DNA of 64,000 nt from GCA-003244245 sp052390115 (GTDB taxonomy: Bacteria > Actinomycetota > Actinomycetes > Mycobacteriales > Pseudonocardiaceae). Location of the stretch: the NCBI GenBank assembly GCA_052390115.1, contig JBQTHE010000032.1, positions 20,595-84,594 of the forward strand, written 5' to 3'. Positions 35,551 through 47,031 of this stretch are shown piece after piece. A program made the translations under genes and the position numbers. Numbering within the stretch: the first letter of the stretch is position 1; each line of letters starts with the position of its first letter. The notes below the pieces were generated by a model. It ran no database searches. It saw nothing but the letters and a program-made list of their open reading frames with translations, and was not told the origin of the DNA.

Positions 35551-35994
35551 GTGCGGGGTAAGGGGAGGATCTTCCGCTGGCGGGCGCCCATGCTTGGCCT
35601 CGCCCTCCTATCCCTGTTCGCATTCTCGATCCTGCAGGTTGCCGAGTGCGTGGTTGCTGTCAGTGCTGGATCGCACGGCGCGGCTCACGCTACGGGGGAG
35701 CATGCACGCAGCGAGTCTGCTCACAGCGAGTCTGAGGGGATTGGGCCGGCAGGCCACCAGTGCCACCACAACGCCGGTCACCAGCACCAGGATGCCGCCG
35801 ACAAGGCATACGCCTCGCCGCGCCGGGTGATCGATCTCGGGCCTGCCCCGGTGGGCCCCGACGCAACTGACTTGTCGGCGGCTAGCGCGCTGGTCCTGCT
35901 CGGGCTCCGGTGGCGAGGCCCGCCATCCTCGGTTTCTCAATCATTTCCATCGGGACGTCAGATCCTGATCTCCAGGTGCGTCGCGCGGACGTGA
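35551..35994 (+). CDS. Small secreted His-rich protein
   Basis: 147 aa, GTG. Signal-anchor segment M-L-G-L-A-L-L-S-L-F-A-F-S, then a His/Ser-rich region (E-H-A-R-S-E-S-A-H-S-E-S; C-H-H-N-A-G-H-Q-H-Q) that could bind metal ions, and a C-terminal hydrophobic patch. No family recognised. Its place in a metal-resistance island supports an extracytoplasmic metal-binding role, as inference only. Confidence 0.5.
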   Translation: MRGKGRIFRWRAPMLGLALLSLFAFSILQVAECVVAVSAGSHGAAHATGEHARSESAHSESEGIGPAGHQCHHNAGHQHQDAADKAYASPRRVIDLGPAPVGPDATDLSAASALVLLGLRWRGPPSSVSQSFPSGRQILISRCVART

Positions 35995-36095
35995 GGTACG
36001 CCCCCGCGACGACCTGATCTCGCCTGCCGGCAGGGCAGATGCGGGTCGCCGCTGCGCGCCGCCGCCCTCGCCACCTTCCAGGAGAGATCAGGTTC

Positions 36096-37232
36096 ATGGA
36101 GATATTGCTTCAGCGCGCGCTCGACGCGCGGCACACCAGACCGTCCCCCGCCCGCCTACTGACCCACGGATACGCGCCCCGCTGCGACACGGTCGCCGGT
36201 GCTGTCGGCAGCACTCCGGTGCTGTGGATCGACCGGCCGCTGAACCTTGAGGGACGCGGATTCTGGGCGAAGCTCGAAGGGTACAACCCGGGTGGGATGA
36301 AGGACCGCGCGGCGCTACACATGGTCCAGCGCGCCCGCGAGCGCAGTGACCTGCTACCAGGCGGGATGATCGTCGAGTCGACGAGCGGGACGCTGGGGCT
36401 GGGGCTGGCGCTGGCCGGCATCACCTACGGACACCCCGTGACGCTGGTCACCGACCCGGGCCTGGAGCCGATCATGCACCGGCTGCTGACCGCCTACGGG
36501 GCACGGGTCCATGTCGTCGATAGCCCACACCCCGCTGGGGGTTGGCAGGAGGCTCGGCGTCAGCGGGTCGGCGAGCTGCTGGCCGAGCATCCGGGCTCGT
36601 TTGGCCCAGACCAATACAACAACCCAGATAACGTGGCCGGGTACGCGCCGCTGGCGTTGGAACTCGTCGCTCAGCTGGGGCGGGTCGATGTGCTGGTGTG
36701 CTCGGTGGGCACCGGTGGCCATTCGGCTGGTGTAAGCCGGGCATTGCGTGAGTTCTTCCCACACCTGCGTCTGGTCGGCGTCGACACCGTGGGCTCCACG
36801 ATCTTCGGGCAGCCCGCCCGGACTCGGTTGATGCGCGGCCTGGGGTCGAGCATCTACCCGCGCAACGTCGACTATCCCGCCTTCGATGAGGTGCACTGGG
36901 TCGCGCCCGGCGAGGCGGTACGTGCCGCGCGACTGCTCGCCGGCGCGCAGTACGCCAGCGGCGGCTGGAGTGTGGGCGCCGTGGCTCTGGTCGCGAGCTG
37001 GCTGGCCCGCACCGAGGAACCGGACACGCGGATCGCCGCGGTGTTCCCTGACGGTCCACAACGCTACTTCGACACCGTGTTCAACGACGACTACTGCCAC
37101 CGGCACGGGTTGCTGACTGCCCACCTGCCGACTGAACCCGATGAGATCGGCCACCCCACCGAGCGCGAGGTGGTGCGCTGGACTCGGTGCCGCCGCGTGC
37201 TGGAGCCGACAGCCGGGCAGGAGGGCTGCTGA
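36096..37232 (+). CDS. PLP-dependent cysteine-synthase-like enzyme
   Basis: 378 aa from ATG 36096 (GGAGAG upstream). Fold-type II PLP enzyme: Schiff-base Lys69 in N-P-G-G-M-K-D-R, S-T-S-G-T-L-G substrate loop, and phosphate loop G-T-G-G-H-S-A-G. Longer than housekeeping CysK at both ends. Its stop overlaps the start of an MFS exporter gene, a pairing seen in small amino-acid or siderophore-precursor pathways (SbnA type), so a specialised product is likely. Confidence 0.8.
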   Translation: MEILLQRALDARHTRPSPARLLTHGYAPRCDTVAGAVGSTPVLWIDRPLNLEGRGFWAKLEGYNPGGMKDRAALHMVQRARERSDLLPGGMIVESTSGTLGLGLALAGITYGHPVTLVTDPGLEPIMHRLLTAYGARVHVVDSPHPAGGWQEARRQRVGELLAEHPGSFGPDQYNNPDNVAGYAPLALELVAQLGRVDVLVCSVGTGGHSAGVSRALREFFPHLRLVGVDTVGSTIFGQPARTRLMRGLGSSIYPRNVDYPAFDEVHWVAPGEAVRAARLLAGAQYASGGWSVGAVALVASWLARTEEPDTRIAAVFPDGPQRYFDTVFNDDYCHRHGLLTAHLPTEPDEIGHPTEREVVRWTRCRRVLEPTAGQEGC

Positions 37233-38509
37233 TGCGCACGATCGCGCAGTTCCGCTCGTTTGACCGGCCGGTGCAGCTGCTGCTGCTCAACCAGTTCAGC
37301 ATCAACATTGGCTTTTACATGCTCATCCCGTACCTCGCCGGGTACTTGGCGGGTGATCTCGGGCTTGCCGTCTGGGTCGTCGGCCTGGTGCTGGGTGTGC
37401 GGAACTTCGCCCAGCAGGGCATGTTCCTCATCGGCGGCACGCTGGCCGACCGGCTGGGCTACAAACCGCTGATCGTGGCGGGTTTCGTGCTGCGTACCGC
37501 CGGCTTCGGGCTGTTGGCCCTGGTGGACTCGGTGCCCGCGCTCATTGCAGCCACGGCTGCCATCGGTTTCGCCGGGGCGCTGTTCAACCCCGCGGTCCGT
37601 GCCTACCTCGCCCACGACGCCGGCGAGCGGCGGGTGGAGGCCTTCGCGCTGTTCAACATCTTCTACCAGACCGGGATCCTGCTCGGCCCGCTGCTCGGGC
37701 TGGCGCTGACCGGAATCGACTTCCGCCTCACGTGTGCCGTCGCGGCGGGCGTGTTCGCGGTGCTCAGCGTTGCGCAGCTGCGCGCGCTGCCGCAGCGCCG
37801 GGGCTGCGACACCACGGACGGCGGGGCAAGCTCGGTATTGACGCAGTGGCGTTCAGTGCTGGGGAACCGCTCGTTCGTGCTCTTCTCGATCGCCATGATC
37901 GGCAGCTACGTGCTGGCCTTCCAGGTCTACCTCGCGCTACCGCTGGAGGTACGTCGCCTCGCCGGCAGCGGCGTGGCGGGGACGGTCGGAGTGGCCGCCC
38001 TGTTCGCGGTCTCGGGGCTGCTTACCATCGCCGGGCAGACCCGGATCACGGCATGGTGCCGCAACCGCTGGGGCCCGGGCCGCTGCCTGGTGGTGGGCCT
38101 GGGCCTGATGGCCGCGGCGTTCCTGCCGCCGCTGGCCACCGCGACCGCAACGGCCGGCGCTACACCAGTGTCCACCGCGGTGCTGCTGGCGCCGCTGGTG
38201 TGCTCCGCAGCACTGCTCGCCCTGGGCACTATCATCGTGTTCCCCTTCGAGATGGACACCATCGTCAGACTCGCCGACAACCGGTTGGTGGCCACGCACT
38301 ACGGCCTGTACAACACCGTGTGCGGGATCGGGATCATGCTGGGGAACCTGCTCACCGGCACCGCACTGGACCTGGGCAGGGCCGCTGGCCTGCCGGCGCT
38401 GCCGTGGCTCGCCCTGACCGCGATCGGTCTGCTCTGCGCCGCAGGAATCCGCGGGCTCGACCGGGCAGACCGGCTGCAGCGCCCTGCTGCCGCCGTCACT
38501 TCCGCATGA
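37232..38509 (+). CDS. MFS transporter
   Basis: 425 aa, ATG 37232 overlapping the PLP-enzyme stop by 1 nt. Twelve predicted helices, with the motif A-like loop G-G-T-L-A-D-R-L-G-Y-K. Probably exports the product of the upstream enzyme. Intact length, unlike the MFS remnants elsewhere in the window. Confidence 0.82.
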   Translation: MRTIAQFRSFDRPVQLLLLNQFSINIGFYMLIPYLAGYLAGDLGLAVWVVGLVLGVRNFAQQGMFLIGGTLADRLGYKPLIVAGFVLRTAGFGLLALVDSVPALIAATAAIGFAGALFNPAVRAYLAHDAGERRVEAFALFNIFYQTGILLGPLLGLALTGIDFRLTCAVAAGVFAVLSVAQLRALPQRRGCDTTDGGASSVLTQWRSVLGNRSFVLFSIAMIGSYVLAFQVYLALPLEVRRLAGSGVAGTVGVAALFAVSGLLTIAGQTRITAWCRNRWGPGRCLVVGLGLMAAAFLPPLATATATAGATPVSTAVLLAPLVCSAALLALGTIIVFPFEMDTIVRLADNRLVATHYGLYNTVCGIGIMLGNLLTGTALDLGRAAGLPALPWLALTAIGLLCAAGIRGLDRADRLQRPAAAVTSA

Positions 38510-38606
38510 CCTCGGTGGACCTCACGGCAGCGCGGGGGCGCTGGCCTGAGTGCTCGGGCGGTGTCCGTCCCCGTGCCCGGTGCCCTCAGCGCCGGACGCG
38601 CCACCG

Positions 38607-38681
38607 TGCGCGCCGGAGGCTGGCCGCGCCCAGCCCGCCCAGGACGATCGCGCGGCGCCGACTGATCGGCGCCGGCTTCAT
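38607..38681 (-). pseudogene. Tat signal peptide remnant (multicopper-oxidase type)
   Basis: Starting in an ATGA overlap with the SHOCT gene, 24 codons read M-K-P-A-P-I-S-R-R-R-A-I-V-L-G-G-L-G-A-A-S and stop soon after. This is a twin-arginine signal without its enzyme. SHOCT proteins are often followed by multicopper oxidases in copper operons, so this is probably the stump of one. Confidence 0.45.
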
Positions 38682-38896
38682 TGCAGCTCGGCGCGACGCT
38701 GACGGTATTCCTGGTCGTCGATCTCACCGCGGGCGTACCGCTCATCGAGGATCTGCTGGGCAGTGGACGAGCCTGGTAGTGACGAGAGTCCACGACCCTG
38801 CGCCAGCCGTACCCCCACATAACCCAAAGTCAGCAGACCAGCCAGAATCAGAACGGGCCAGATCCAGATCCAGCCCATCGCCCATCCGCACATCAC
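38678..38896 (-). CDS. SHOCT-domain membrane protein
   Basis: 72 aa. One transmembrane helix (I-W-P-V-L-I-L-A-G-L-L) and a C-terminal SHOCT motif I-L-D-E-R-Y-A-R-G-E-I-D-D-Q-E-Y. ATGA overlap with the upstream DivIVA gene; part of the copper operon transcribed leftwards. Confidence 0.8.
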   Translation of the reverse strand: MMCGWAMGWIWIWPVLILAGLLTLGYVGVRLAQGRGLSSLPGSSTAQQILDERYARGEIDDQEYRQRRAELQ

Positions 38897-39615
38897 GGCT
38901 GCATCACGTCCTCACTGACACTCATGACGCGGTTTCCCCGGCGCCGTTGGTGGGGGGTCTGCGGTTCGGTGCAGACACCCTGCACGTCGGCCCGGATCGT
39001 GGCGATCAGCTGCTCCACCTCATCGACCTGGTCGAGCAGCACGGCCCGGGCACGCAACGCGCCCAACGCGCGGTCGGCCTGCTGGATGCACCGGTCCATC
39101 CGGCGCTCGGCAGCGCGCAGCCGTTCCCAACGCTGCTCGGTCTCGACGCGCAGCGCGTCCCACCGCTGCCGCAGGGCGTCCTCGGTCTGCTGGGCCCGGC
39201 GTTCGGCATCCTCGACCCGGCACCGGGCGGCGTCGGCATCGCTCTGCGCCGCCGACCGCAGGGACTCGGCGTGCCGGGTGAGCGCGGCAGCGCTCTCTTG
39301 CGCCTGGCGGGTGATCGCGGCTGCAGCCCGCTCTGCCCGCTCGTGGATGATCTTGGCGTCCTGCTCGGTCTCGGCGCGCCCGCTCTCGACCACGTCGCGC
39401 ACCGACCGCGCGAGTGCGTCGATGTCGTTGTGCAGGCTGCCGTTGTCGGCCAGCGCCCGGGTGCGCTCCTCGGCGAGCACCGCGACGCGGCTGATCGCCG
39501 CCCCGTAGTCGGTCGCGACCTCGCGGAGGAAGGCCTCGACCTGGTGGCGGTCATAGCCGCGCGCCCAGCGGCGGCGGAAGGTCTTGGCGGACACCTCGTC
39601 GGGCAGTAGCGGCAT
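38893..39615 (-). CDS. DivIVA-domain coiled-coil protein
   Basis: 240 aa. The N-terminal F-R-R-R-W-A-R-G-Y-D-R-H-Q-V-E-A-F-L matches the DivIVA membrane-targeting domain, followed by a long Ala/Arg/Glu-rich coiled coil. DivIVA proteins bind curved membranes. It lies 3 bp after copA, so it belongs to the copper operon; its role there is not known. Confidence 0.75.
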   Translation of the reverse strand: MPLLPDEVSAKTFRRRWARGYDRHQVEAFLREVATDYGAAISRVAVLAEERTRALADNGSLHNDIDALARSVRDVVESGRAETEQDAKIIHERAERAAAAITRQAQESAAALTRHAESLRSAAQSDADAARCRVEDAERRAQQTEDALRQRWDALRVETEQRWERLRAAERRMDRCIQQADRALGALRARAVLLDQVDEVEQLIATIRADVQGVCTEPQTPHQRRRGNRVMSVSEDVMQP

Positions 39616-39618
39616 CGG

Positions 39619-42075
<2,457 letters not shown>

Positions 42076-42082
42076 CGTCCTG

Positions 42083-42409
42083 TCACTCCTCGGCAGAGAC
42101 GTCCAAGCCTGGAGCGGCGCAGTCGGCGACGGTCGCTGGTCGAAAGACGTGACGGTCGAACTTGAGCGTTTCCATCAGCTCGTCGACGATCTCCGCGGTG
42201 CGCCCTTGCTGCATCGCCTTGGCAACGCACGTCTCCAGGTGCCGGCGCAGCATGATCCGGCTCGCTCCGTCCACCAGGCCCTGCACCGCCGCGAGCTGCT
42301 TCATCACGTCCGGGCAGTAGGCATCGTTCTCGACCATGCCCAGAACGCCGTTGAGCTGCCCCCGCGCCGTCTTCAGACGATTGACGACCGATCGCTGATG
42401 CACATCCAT
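42083..42409 (-). CDS. csoR: CsoR copper-sensing repressor
   Basis: 108 aa. Cu(I) ligands are all present: C32, H57 and C61 (A-Y-C-P-D; R-R-H-L-E-T-C). Its start codon lies inside an 18-bp palindromic operator, so it autoregulates and controls copA, the DivIVA gene and the SHOCT gene. Confidence 0.9.
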   Translation of the reverse strand: MDVHQRSVVNRLKTARGQLNGVLGMVENDAYCPDVMKQLAAVQGLVDGASRIMLRRHLETCVAKAMQQGRTAEIVDELMETLKFDRHVFRPATVADCAAPGLDVSAEE

Positions 42410-42446
42410 GCCTCACCCTACCCCAGCGGGGGTAGGGTGAGGCATG
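42407..42446. promoter_or_regulatory. CsoR operator, 18-bp perfect inverted repeat
   Basis: Arms 42407-42424 and 42429-42446 around AGCG, with the core TACCCC-AGCG-GGGGTA, the classical CsoR box. The csoR ATG is the outermost triplet of the left arm, so the operator overlaps the translation start. Confidence 0.8.
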
Positions 42447-42685
42447 CCTCACCCACCAACACCTGGTCGCGCCGGACGGTCAGCTCGACTGGCGCGACTA
42501 CCCGCTGCAGGTCCGCGAGGTCGACCTCGCGACCGAACAGGTGCTCCGGCATGGCCGCCACCGAACCTGGAGTCGAATGTCGAACAGTAGCCTCAAGTAC
42601 ATGAAGTCGACTCAAGGCCGCCCGGCCCCAAGCCCGGAGGGCGCACCAGCCGACGCAGCGTCTACGACAGAGGAGCCCTAGTGCG

Positions 42686-43432
42686 ATGGGTTTGATGAAA
42701 CGGCTGTCCACACTCTTTCAGGCCAAGGCCAGCAAGGCGCTCGACCGGGCCGAGGACCCGCGGGAGACGCTGGACTACTCCTATGAGCGCCAGCTCAAGA
42801 TGCTCCGTGATGTGCAGCGCGGGGTGGCGGACGTGGCGACCTCCCGGAAACGGGTTGAGCTGCAGGCCCAGCAGCTTCAGCAGAAGGCGGGCAAGCTGCA
42901 GGACCAGGCCCGTCAGGCGGTCGAGGCTCAACGCGAGGACCTCGCCCGGGAAGCGCTGTCCCGACGGGCCGCGATCGGTCCGCAACTCGACGGCCTGCGC
43001 ACCCAGCACGAACAATTGCAGGCGGAGGAGACCAAGCTCACCCAGGCGGCCCAGCGGCTGCAAGCCAAGGTGGAGGCCTTCCGCACCCGCAAGGAGACGA
43101 TCAAGGCGACCTACACGGCCGCGGAGGCGCAGACGAAGATCGGCGAGGCGGTGTCCGGCATCTCGGAGGAGATGGGCGACGTCGGGCTGGCGATGCAGCG
43201 CGCGGAGGACAAGACCCTCCAGATGCAGTCGCGCGCCGGCGCGATCGACGAGCTGCTGGCCTCCGGTGCCCTGGATGACGCCTCGGCGTCGAGTGACCCG
43301 ATCCAGGCCGAGCTCGACCGTGTCACGCAAGGCTCCACGGTCGACGCCGAGCTGTCGCGGCTCAAGGCAGAGCTCGGTTCGGGTGCGCAACCTGCGTCAC
43401 TGGAGGCCCCCCGGCAAGAGGAGGACCGGTGA
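42686..43432 (+). CDS. pspA: PspA/IM30 membrane-stress protein
   Basis: 248 aa. Long coiled coil beginning M-G-L-M-K-R-L-S-T-L-F-Q-A-K, with the PspA landmark D-Y-S-Y-E-R-Q-L. ESCRT-III-like protein that stabilises damaged membrane. First gene of a tight four-gene operon. The 240 bp before it hold no certain gene. Confidence 0.85.
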   Translation: MGLMKRLSTLFQAKASKALDRAEDPRETLDYSYERQLKMLRDVQRGVADVATSRKRVELQAQQLQQKAGKLQDQARQAVEAQREDLAREALSRRAAIGPQLDGLRTQHEQLQAEETKLTQAAQRLQAKVEAFRTRKETIKATYTAAEAQTKIGEAVSGISEEMGDVGLAMQRAEDKTLQMQSRAGAIDELLASGALDDASASSDPIQAELDRVTQGSTVDAELSRLKAELGSGAQPASLEAPRQEEDR

Positions 43433-43707
43433 TCGTACGCATTCTCGGCGAGGGCCAGTTCGATGTGCCCGACACGGTGCTGGACGAGCTCAACGAGCTC
43501 GACGAGGGGCTTGTCCGCGCCGTCGAGTCGGGTGACACCGACGCGTTCACCCGTGCACTGGGTGAGCTACTCGTGGCGGTCCGCGCCGCCGCGACGCCGC
43601 ATGCCGCCGACGCGCTCGACAATTCGGACCTCATCCTGCCGAGCCCCGATTCCTCGCTGGCCGAGGTCCAGGCCCTGCTGGGTGACGAAGGTCTGATCCC
43701 GGGGTGA
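43429..43707 (+). CDS. PspA-associated protein PspAA
   Basis: 92 aa, GTG in a GTGA overlap with pspA. Begins M-I-V-R-I-L-G-E-G-Q-F and has a conserved acidic L-D-E-L-N-E-L-D. Matches the PspAA domain found beside PspA in actinobacteria. Confidence 0.78.
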   Translation: MIVRILGEGQFDVPDTVLDELNELDEGLVRAVESGDTDAFTRALGELLVAVRAAATPHAADALDNSDLILPSPDSSLAEVQALLGDEGLIPG

Positions 43708-43711
43708 CGTG

Positions 43712-44629
43712 ATGGCACGCACGCGCTTTCCGGCCGACCGCGGCCTGGCGTCGCGGATGGTGATCACGATGTTCCTGCTCGGATTGCTCTACGTCGTCTT
43801 CGTCGCGATCCTCATCGCAGTCAGCTCCTCTGCAATCGTCGCCCTGCTCGTCGCAGGCGGGTTTCTCGCCGTCCAGTACTTCGCCTCGGACCGCATCGCC
43901 CTGGCCGTGATGGGCGGCAAAGAGGTCAGCCCGCAACAGGAGCCGACGCTGCATGGCGTCGTCGACCGGTTGTGCGCGCTGGCCGACATGCCCAAGCCGC
44001 GGGTGGCGGTCGCCGACGCCGACATCCCCAACGCATTCGCCACCGGACGCAGCCCCGACAAGTCGGTGGTGTGTGTCACCACGGGGCTGCTGCGACGGCT
44101 CGACGAGCCCGAGTTGGAAGCCGTGCTCGCCCACGAGCTGTCCCACGTCGCCCACCGCGACGTCGCGGTGATGACGATCGCCAGCTTCCTGGGGCTGGTC
44201 GCCGGCCTGGTGGTGCGCTTCGCTTTCTACTCCGGGCTGTTCGGCGGGTTCGGCGGCCGGCGTGACGCTCGGGGGGGCGGCGTGCCGGTCGTACTGGTCG
44301 TCATTCTGGTGTCGGCCGTCGTCTACGGGATCAGCTTCCTGCTGACCCGGGCGTTGTCCCGCTACCGCGAGCTGTCGGCCGACCGGGCGGCGGCGACGCT
44401 GACCGGCAGGCCGTCCACGCTGGCGGCGGCTCTGGTCAAGGTGAGCGGCGAGATGAGCAAGATCCCCAGCCGGGACCTGCGCCGAGCTGAGCCGCTCAAC
44501 GCGTTCTTCTTCACCCCGGCGCTGGCCAACGGATTCAGCCTGTCGTCGCTGTTCTCCACCCACCCGACGTTGGAACGCCGGCTGGAGCAGCTCGCGCGTA
44601 TCGAAGCCGAGAGCGGCCCGGCGGCATGA
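43712..44629 (+). CDS. htpX: HtpX-like membrane zinc protease
   Basis: 305 aa from ATG 43712; GTG 43709 is also possible. Helices at the N terminus and in the middle, zinc motif H-E-L-S-H and the third ligand in Y-R-E-L-S-A-D-R-A-A. Quality control of membrane proteins, in keeping with the PspA operon. Confidence 0.88.
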   Translation: MARTRFPADRGLASRMVITMFLLGLLYVVFVAILIAVSSSAIVALLVAGGFLAVQYFASDRIALAVMGGKEVSPQQEPTLHGVVDRLCALADMPKPRVAVADADIPNAFATGRSPDKSVVCVTTGLLRRLDEPELEAVLAHELSHVAHRDVAVMTIASFLGLVAGLVVRFAFYSGLFGGFGGRRDARGGGVPVVLVVILVSAVVYGISFLLTRALSRYRELSADRAAATLTGRPSTLAAALVKVSGEMSKIPSRDLRRAEPLNAFFFTPALANGFSLSSLFSTHPTLERRLEQLARIEAESGPAA

Positions 44630-45222
44630 AGTTCCTCGATGCGCTGCTCGGGCGCACCAAGCAGAAGCAGCCCGACCTCAACACCTTGTTCGCCGTGACC
44701 GGTGCGGCCGTCACCTTGCAAGCCTCCGTCGGGTTGCGACCGTCCGGCCAGGCGGCGGTGGCCTTCAAGCCGGCATCGGGACAGGCCTTCGCCGCGACCA
44801 GCGACGAGCTGCTGGAGCTTGCCCGCTACAGCGGCAAGGCCTCGGGCACGGATCTGCGGACCACCGACGACGAGTACGGCTACCGCTGGGTCGTCCTGGG
44901 CGACCCCGACCTGGAAGACCTCGTCTCGACCGTGCACCTGGTCAACGCCGGTCTGACCGAGCAGGGCTTCGGCTCCCAGCTGCTGTGCTCGGTGTTCGGG
45001 TTCGTCGCGGAACACGACGGTGCCGCCTGCCACCTCGTCTACCTATACAAGCGCGGCACCTTCTACCCGTTCGCGCCACGACCGGGTCAGCGCCGCGACA
45101 ACGAGCTGGAGCTGCGCCTTCGCGGCGCGGTGAACGCCGAACTGCCCGTCGAGCCGGATCTCGCTCGCTGGTTCCCGCTGTGGGGGCTCCCACTGGGCGG
45201 CGAAGCTGGACAGGGCAGCTGA
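44626..45222 (+). CDS. PspA-associated protein PspAB
   Basis: 198 aa, ATGA overlap with htpX. Typical start M-K-F-L-D-A-L-L-G-R-T-K and conserved R-W-V-V-L-G-D-P-D-L-E-D. The PspA-PspAA-HtpX-PspAB order is the standard actinobacterial one. Its 3' end overlaps a decayed alpha/beta-hydrolase. Confidence 0.8.
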   Translation: MKFLDALLGRTKQKQPDLNTLFAVTGAAVTLQASVGLRPSGQAAVAFKPASGQAFAATSDELLELARYSGKASGTDLRTTDDEYGYRWVVLGDPDLEDLVSTVHLVNAGLTEQGFGSQLLCSVFGFVAEHDGAACHLVYLYKRGTFYPFAPRPGQRRDNELELRLRGAVNAELPVEPDLARWFPLWGLPLGGEAGQGS

Positions 45223-45541
45223 GTCGGCGGGTGCCGTTGACGCAGTCAAGCACACCTGGGACAGCTACCGCGGCGCGGTCGACGGCCTGCTGCGGACGCT
45301 GGAGTGGGAGCCCGCGCTACACCGACTCGCCGCGGCAGGGGTGCCGATCATCTTGGCCGAGGGCCGCCGCGACCCGGTGCCGGTGCCTGGCCGGGCCGCC
45401 GAGTTCGCTGCGACCACACCGTCCGTGCGGCACTTGACCCACCCGGACGCCGCGCACCTGCTGCCGCTGAGTGAGGGTGAGTGGTGCGCGACGCTGATCG
45501 CCGAGGACTTCGACGGCGCGGCGCGCACGGGACCTGACTAA
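45185..45541 (+). pseudogene. Alpha/beta-hydrolase, C-terminal remnant
   Basis: From inside the end of pspAB, a second frame reads S-H-W-A-A-K-L-D-R-A-A-E-S-A-G-A-V and later I-I-L-A-E-G-R-R-D-P-V-P, then H-P-D-A-A-H-L-L-P, the cap, acid and His loops of an alpha/beta-hydrolase. No start and no nucleophile part are present. Remnant joined to pspAB by deletion. Confidence 0.5.
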
Positions 45542-45644
45542 GGCAGTAGGCATCTGCCTCGATGATCGACACGAGCCCCATTGATCTGACCTGGGCCGTC
45601 TTCAGCCGGTTGATCACCGACTGCTGATGGATATCTACGAACAC
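45542..45644 (-). pseudogene. CsoR-like repressor, N-terminal remnant
   Basis: The first 34 codons (V-D-I-H-Q-Q-S-V-I-N-R-L-K-T-A, ending D-A-Y-C) match csoR at 42083-42409, including the first Cu ligand Cys. After that the frame enters the hydrolase remnant. The rest of the repressor, with its His and second Cys, is gone. An operator-like repeat lies just upstream at 45651. Confidence 0.65.
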
Positions 45645-45650
45645 CAGTAC

Positions 45651-45669
45651 ACCCCACCCCGGGTGGGGT
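45651..45669. promoter_or_regulatory. Second CsoR-type operator
   Basis: ACCCCACCC-C-GGGTGGGGT, a 9-bp inverted repeat between the csoR remnant and the SHOCT gene. With its own repressor broken, the intact CsoR may bind here. Confidence 0.5.
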
Positions 45670-45750
45670 AGGTTTGGAAGTAGCCCGCCACCGGGTACCC
45701 GTGACCAACGTCGGAGCAGATGACATTACGAGGGAAGGGACGGTCGGCCG

Positions 45751-46017
45751 ATGATGGATGGCGGAATGATGGGCGGCGGGATGATGGCAGCCATGGGGAT
45801 CTGGGCGCTTCTCCTGATCGCCACGCTGCTGGCCGTCCTGGTTCTCTCCGCCCTCGGCAGCGTCTGGCTGGTCCGCCGGTTGCGCCAGGACGTCGGCGGC
45901 TCCCCGGTTTCGCCGAACGGTGACAGTGCTCACGACACACTGCGGCAGCGGTACGCGGCCGGGGAGATCGACGACGACGAGTACGAGCGCCGGCTGTCCG
46001 CACTGAACCGCCGGTGA
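45751..46017 (+). CDS. SHOCT-domain membrane protein, Met-rich
   Basis: 88 aa, ATG. Starts with a Met/Gly-rich segment (M-M-D-G-G-M-M-G-G-G-M-M), one helix, and SHOCT motif L-R-Q-R-Y-A-A-G-E-I-D-D-D-E-Y. Met clusters often bind Cu(I). Preceded by a CsoR-type operator. Confidence 0.75.
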   Translation: MMDGGMMGGGMMAAMGIWALLLIATLLAVLVLSALGSVWLVRRLRQDVGGSPVSPNGDSAHDTLRQRYAAGEIDDDEYERRLSALNRR

Positions 46018-46134
46018 GACCCGCACCGGACATGACAACGGGCTTGACCGGCGAAACCGCCCACGACACCCCCCAGGGACGACAGCACCACCCGCTTCCT
46101 CGAGAGGGCCTGATCGAGAGCTGTCAGGAGAGGC

Positions 46135-47031
46135 CGATTCGGTGAACACATTGAGGTAGTCGCAGCAGGAATCCACCGACGGACCGCCGCCGGGCCGGGT
46201 GCCGACGAACACCACGGCAGTCGCCGGTTTCCACACCGACCGCCCATCCTCGACGGTCACCGCAATAGGGTGACCGCTGGTCAGATCCGCCGTGATGATG
46301 ACCGCGTCGACACCGAGCATGGCCGGCATGCCCAGCGCGTCGATCGCGCACACCGCGTACACCTCGGCCCCGCCCGCTAGCCGGACCCGGTGCCGGGTGG
46401 GCACCGCCGAGAACGGATAGGCGACGCGGATCTGACCATCCGGGCCGAGCCGGATGACGTCCGCGGCATGTAAGCGGCCCATCAGATTCTCGGCAGATGC
46501 CTCGAACGACGCCACCACCCGGTCCAGCTCAGCAGGAGTAGGCGGGCCGCCGGTTGCGGCGAACGCCTGCAGGATGGCCTGGTGCACCGCCCGCTCCGCC
46601 GGACCTGTCGGGGTTGCGCGGCCCCGCCGGATACTCAACGCCGCCGACGCCGGCACATCCGTCGGTCGTCCCCAGCATTCGTCGGGCCCGCTGCCGACAC
46701 CGGTGCGGGCCTGGGCATCCGCCTCGGTGGTCACGCCGAGGACCCGCCGAAGCTCGGCTACCGACGGTGCTCCCTCCACCCGGCCGTCCTCACCGAGGTA
46801 CAGCCGGCAAGACACGCTCGGCGCCAGACCGGGCTCGGCGAACGGGTCAGCACCGTCCACCAGCAGGGTCGGCGACCCGGTCATGCCCACCGCCGCTGCC
46901 ACCTCGGGGTTCTCGACTACACGGTGGGTCAACTCCACCTCGGACCGGTTGCCGGCCAGCGCCTCATCAAGCCGCCGGTCCAACAGCGCGACATTCGGGC
47001 AGTCCGGCACGTGCAGGATCTCAAGCCTCAT
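46135..47031 (-). pseudogene. merB: Organomercurial lyase MerB with thioredoxin-like N terminus, 3' end lost
   Basis: From ATG 47031 (overlapping the merR stop) about 100 residues form a thioredoxin-like part (I-L-H-V-P-D-C-P-N), then the MerB lyase domain with catalytic C-A-I-D and the second Cys in D-S-C-C-D-Y-L-N. Homology stops right after, near 46135, and the frame stays open to 45538 through a SHOCT gene on the other strand. About 50 C-terminal residues are missing. Key residues remain, but the fold is probably incomplete. Confidence 0.65.

Noticed and set aside
42447..42685. Possible small gene between csoR and pspA
   Set aside because: One frame looks protein-like (W-R-D-Y-P-L-Q-V-R-E-V-D) but has no start or ribosome site after its upstream stop.
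45538..46134. Open continuation of the merB frame
   Set aside because: Runs against a convincing SHOCT gene on the other strand and no longer resembles MerB.
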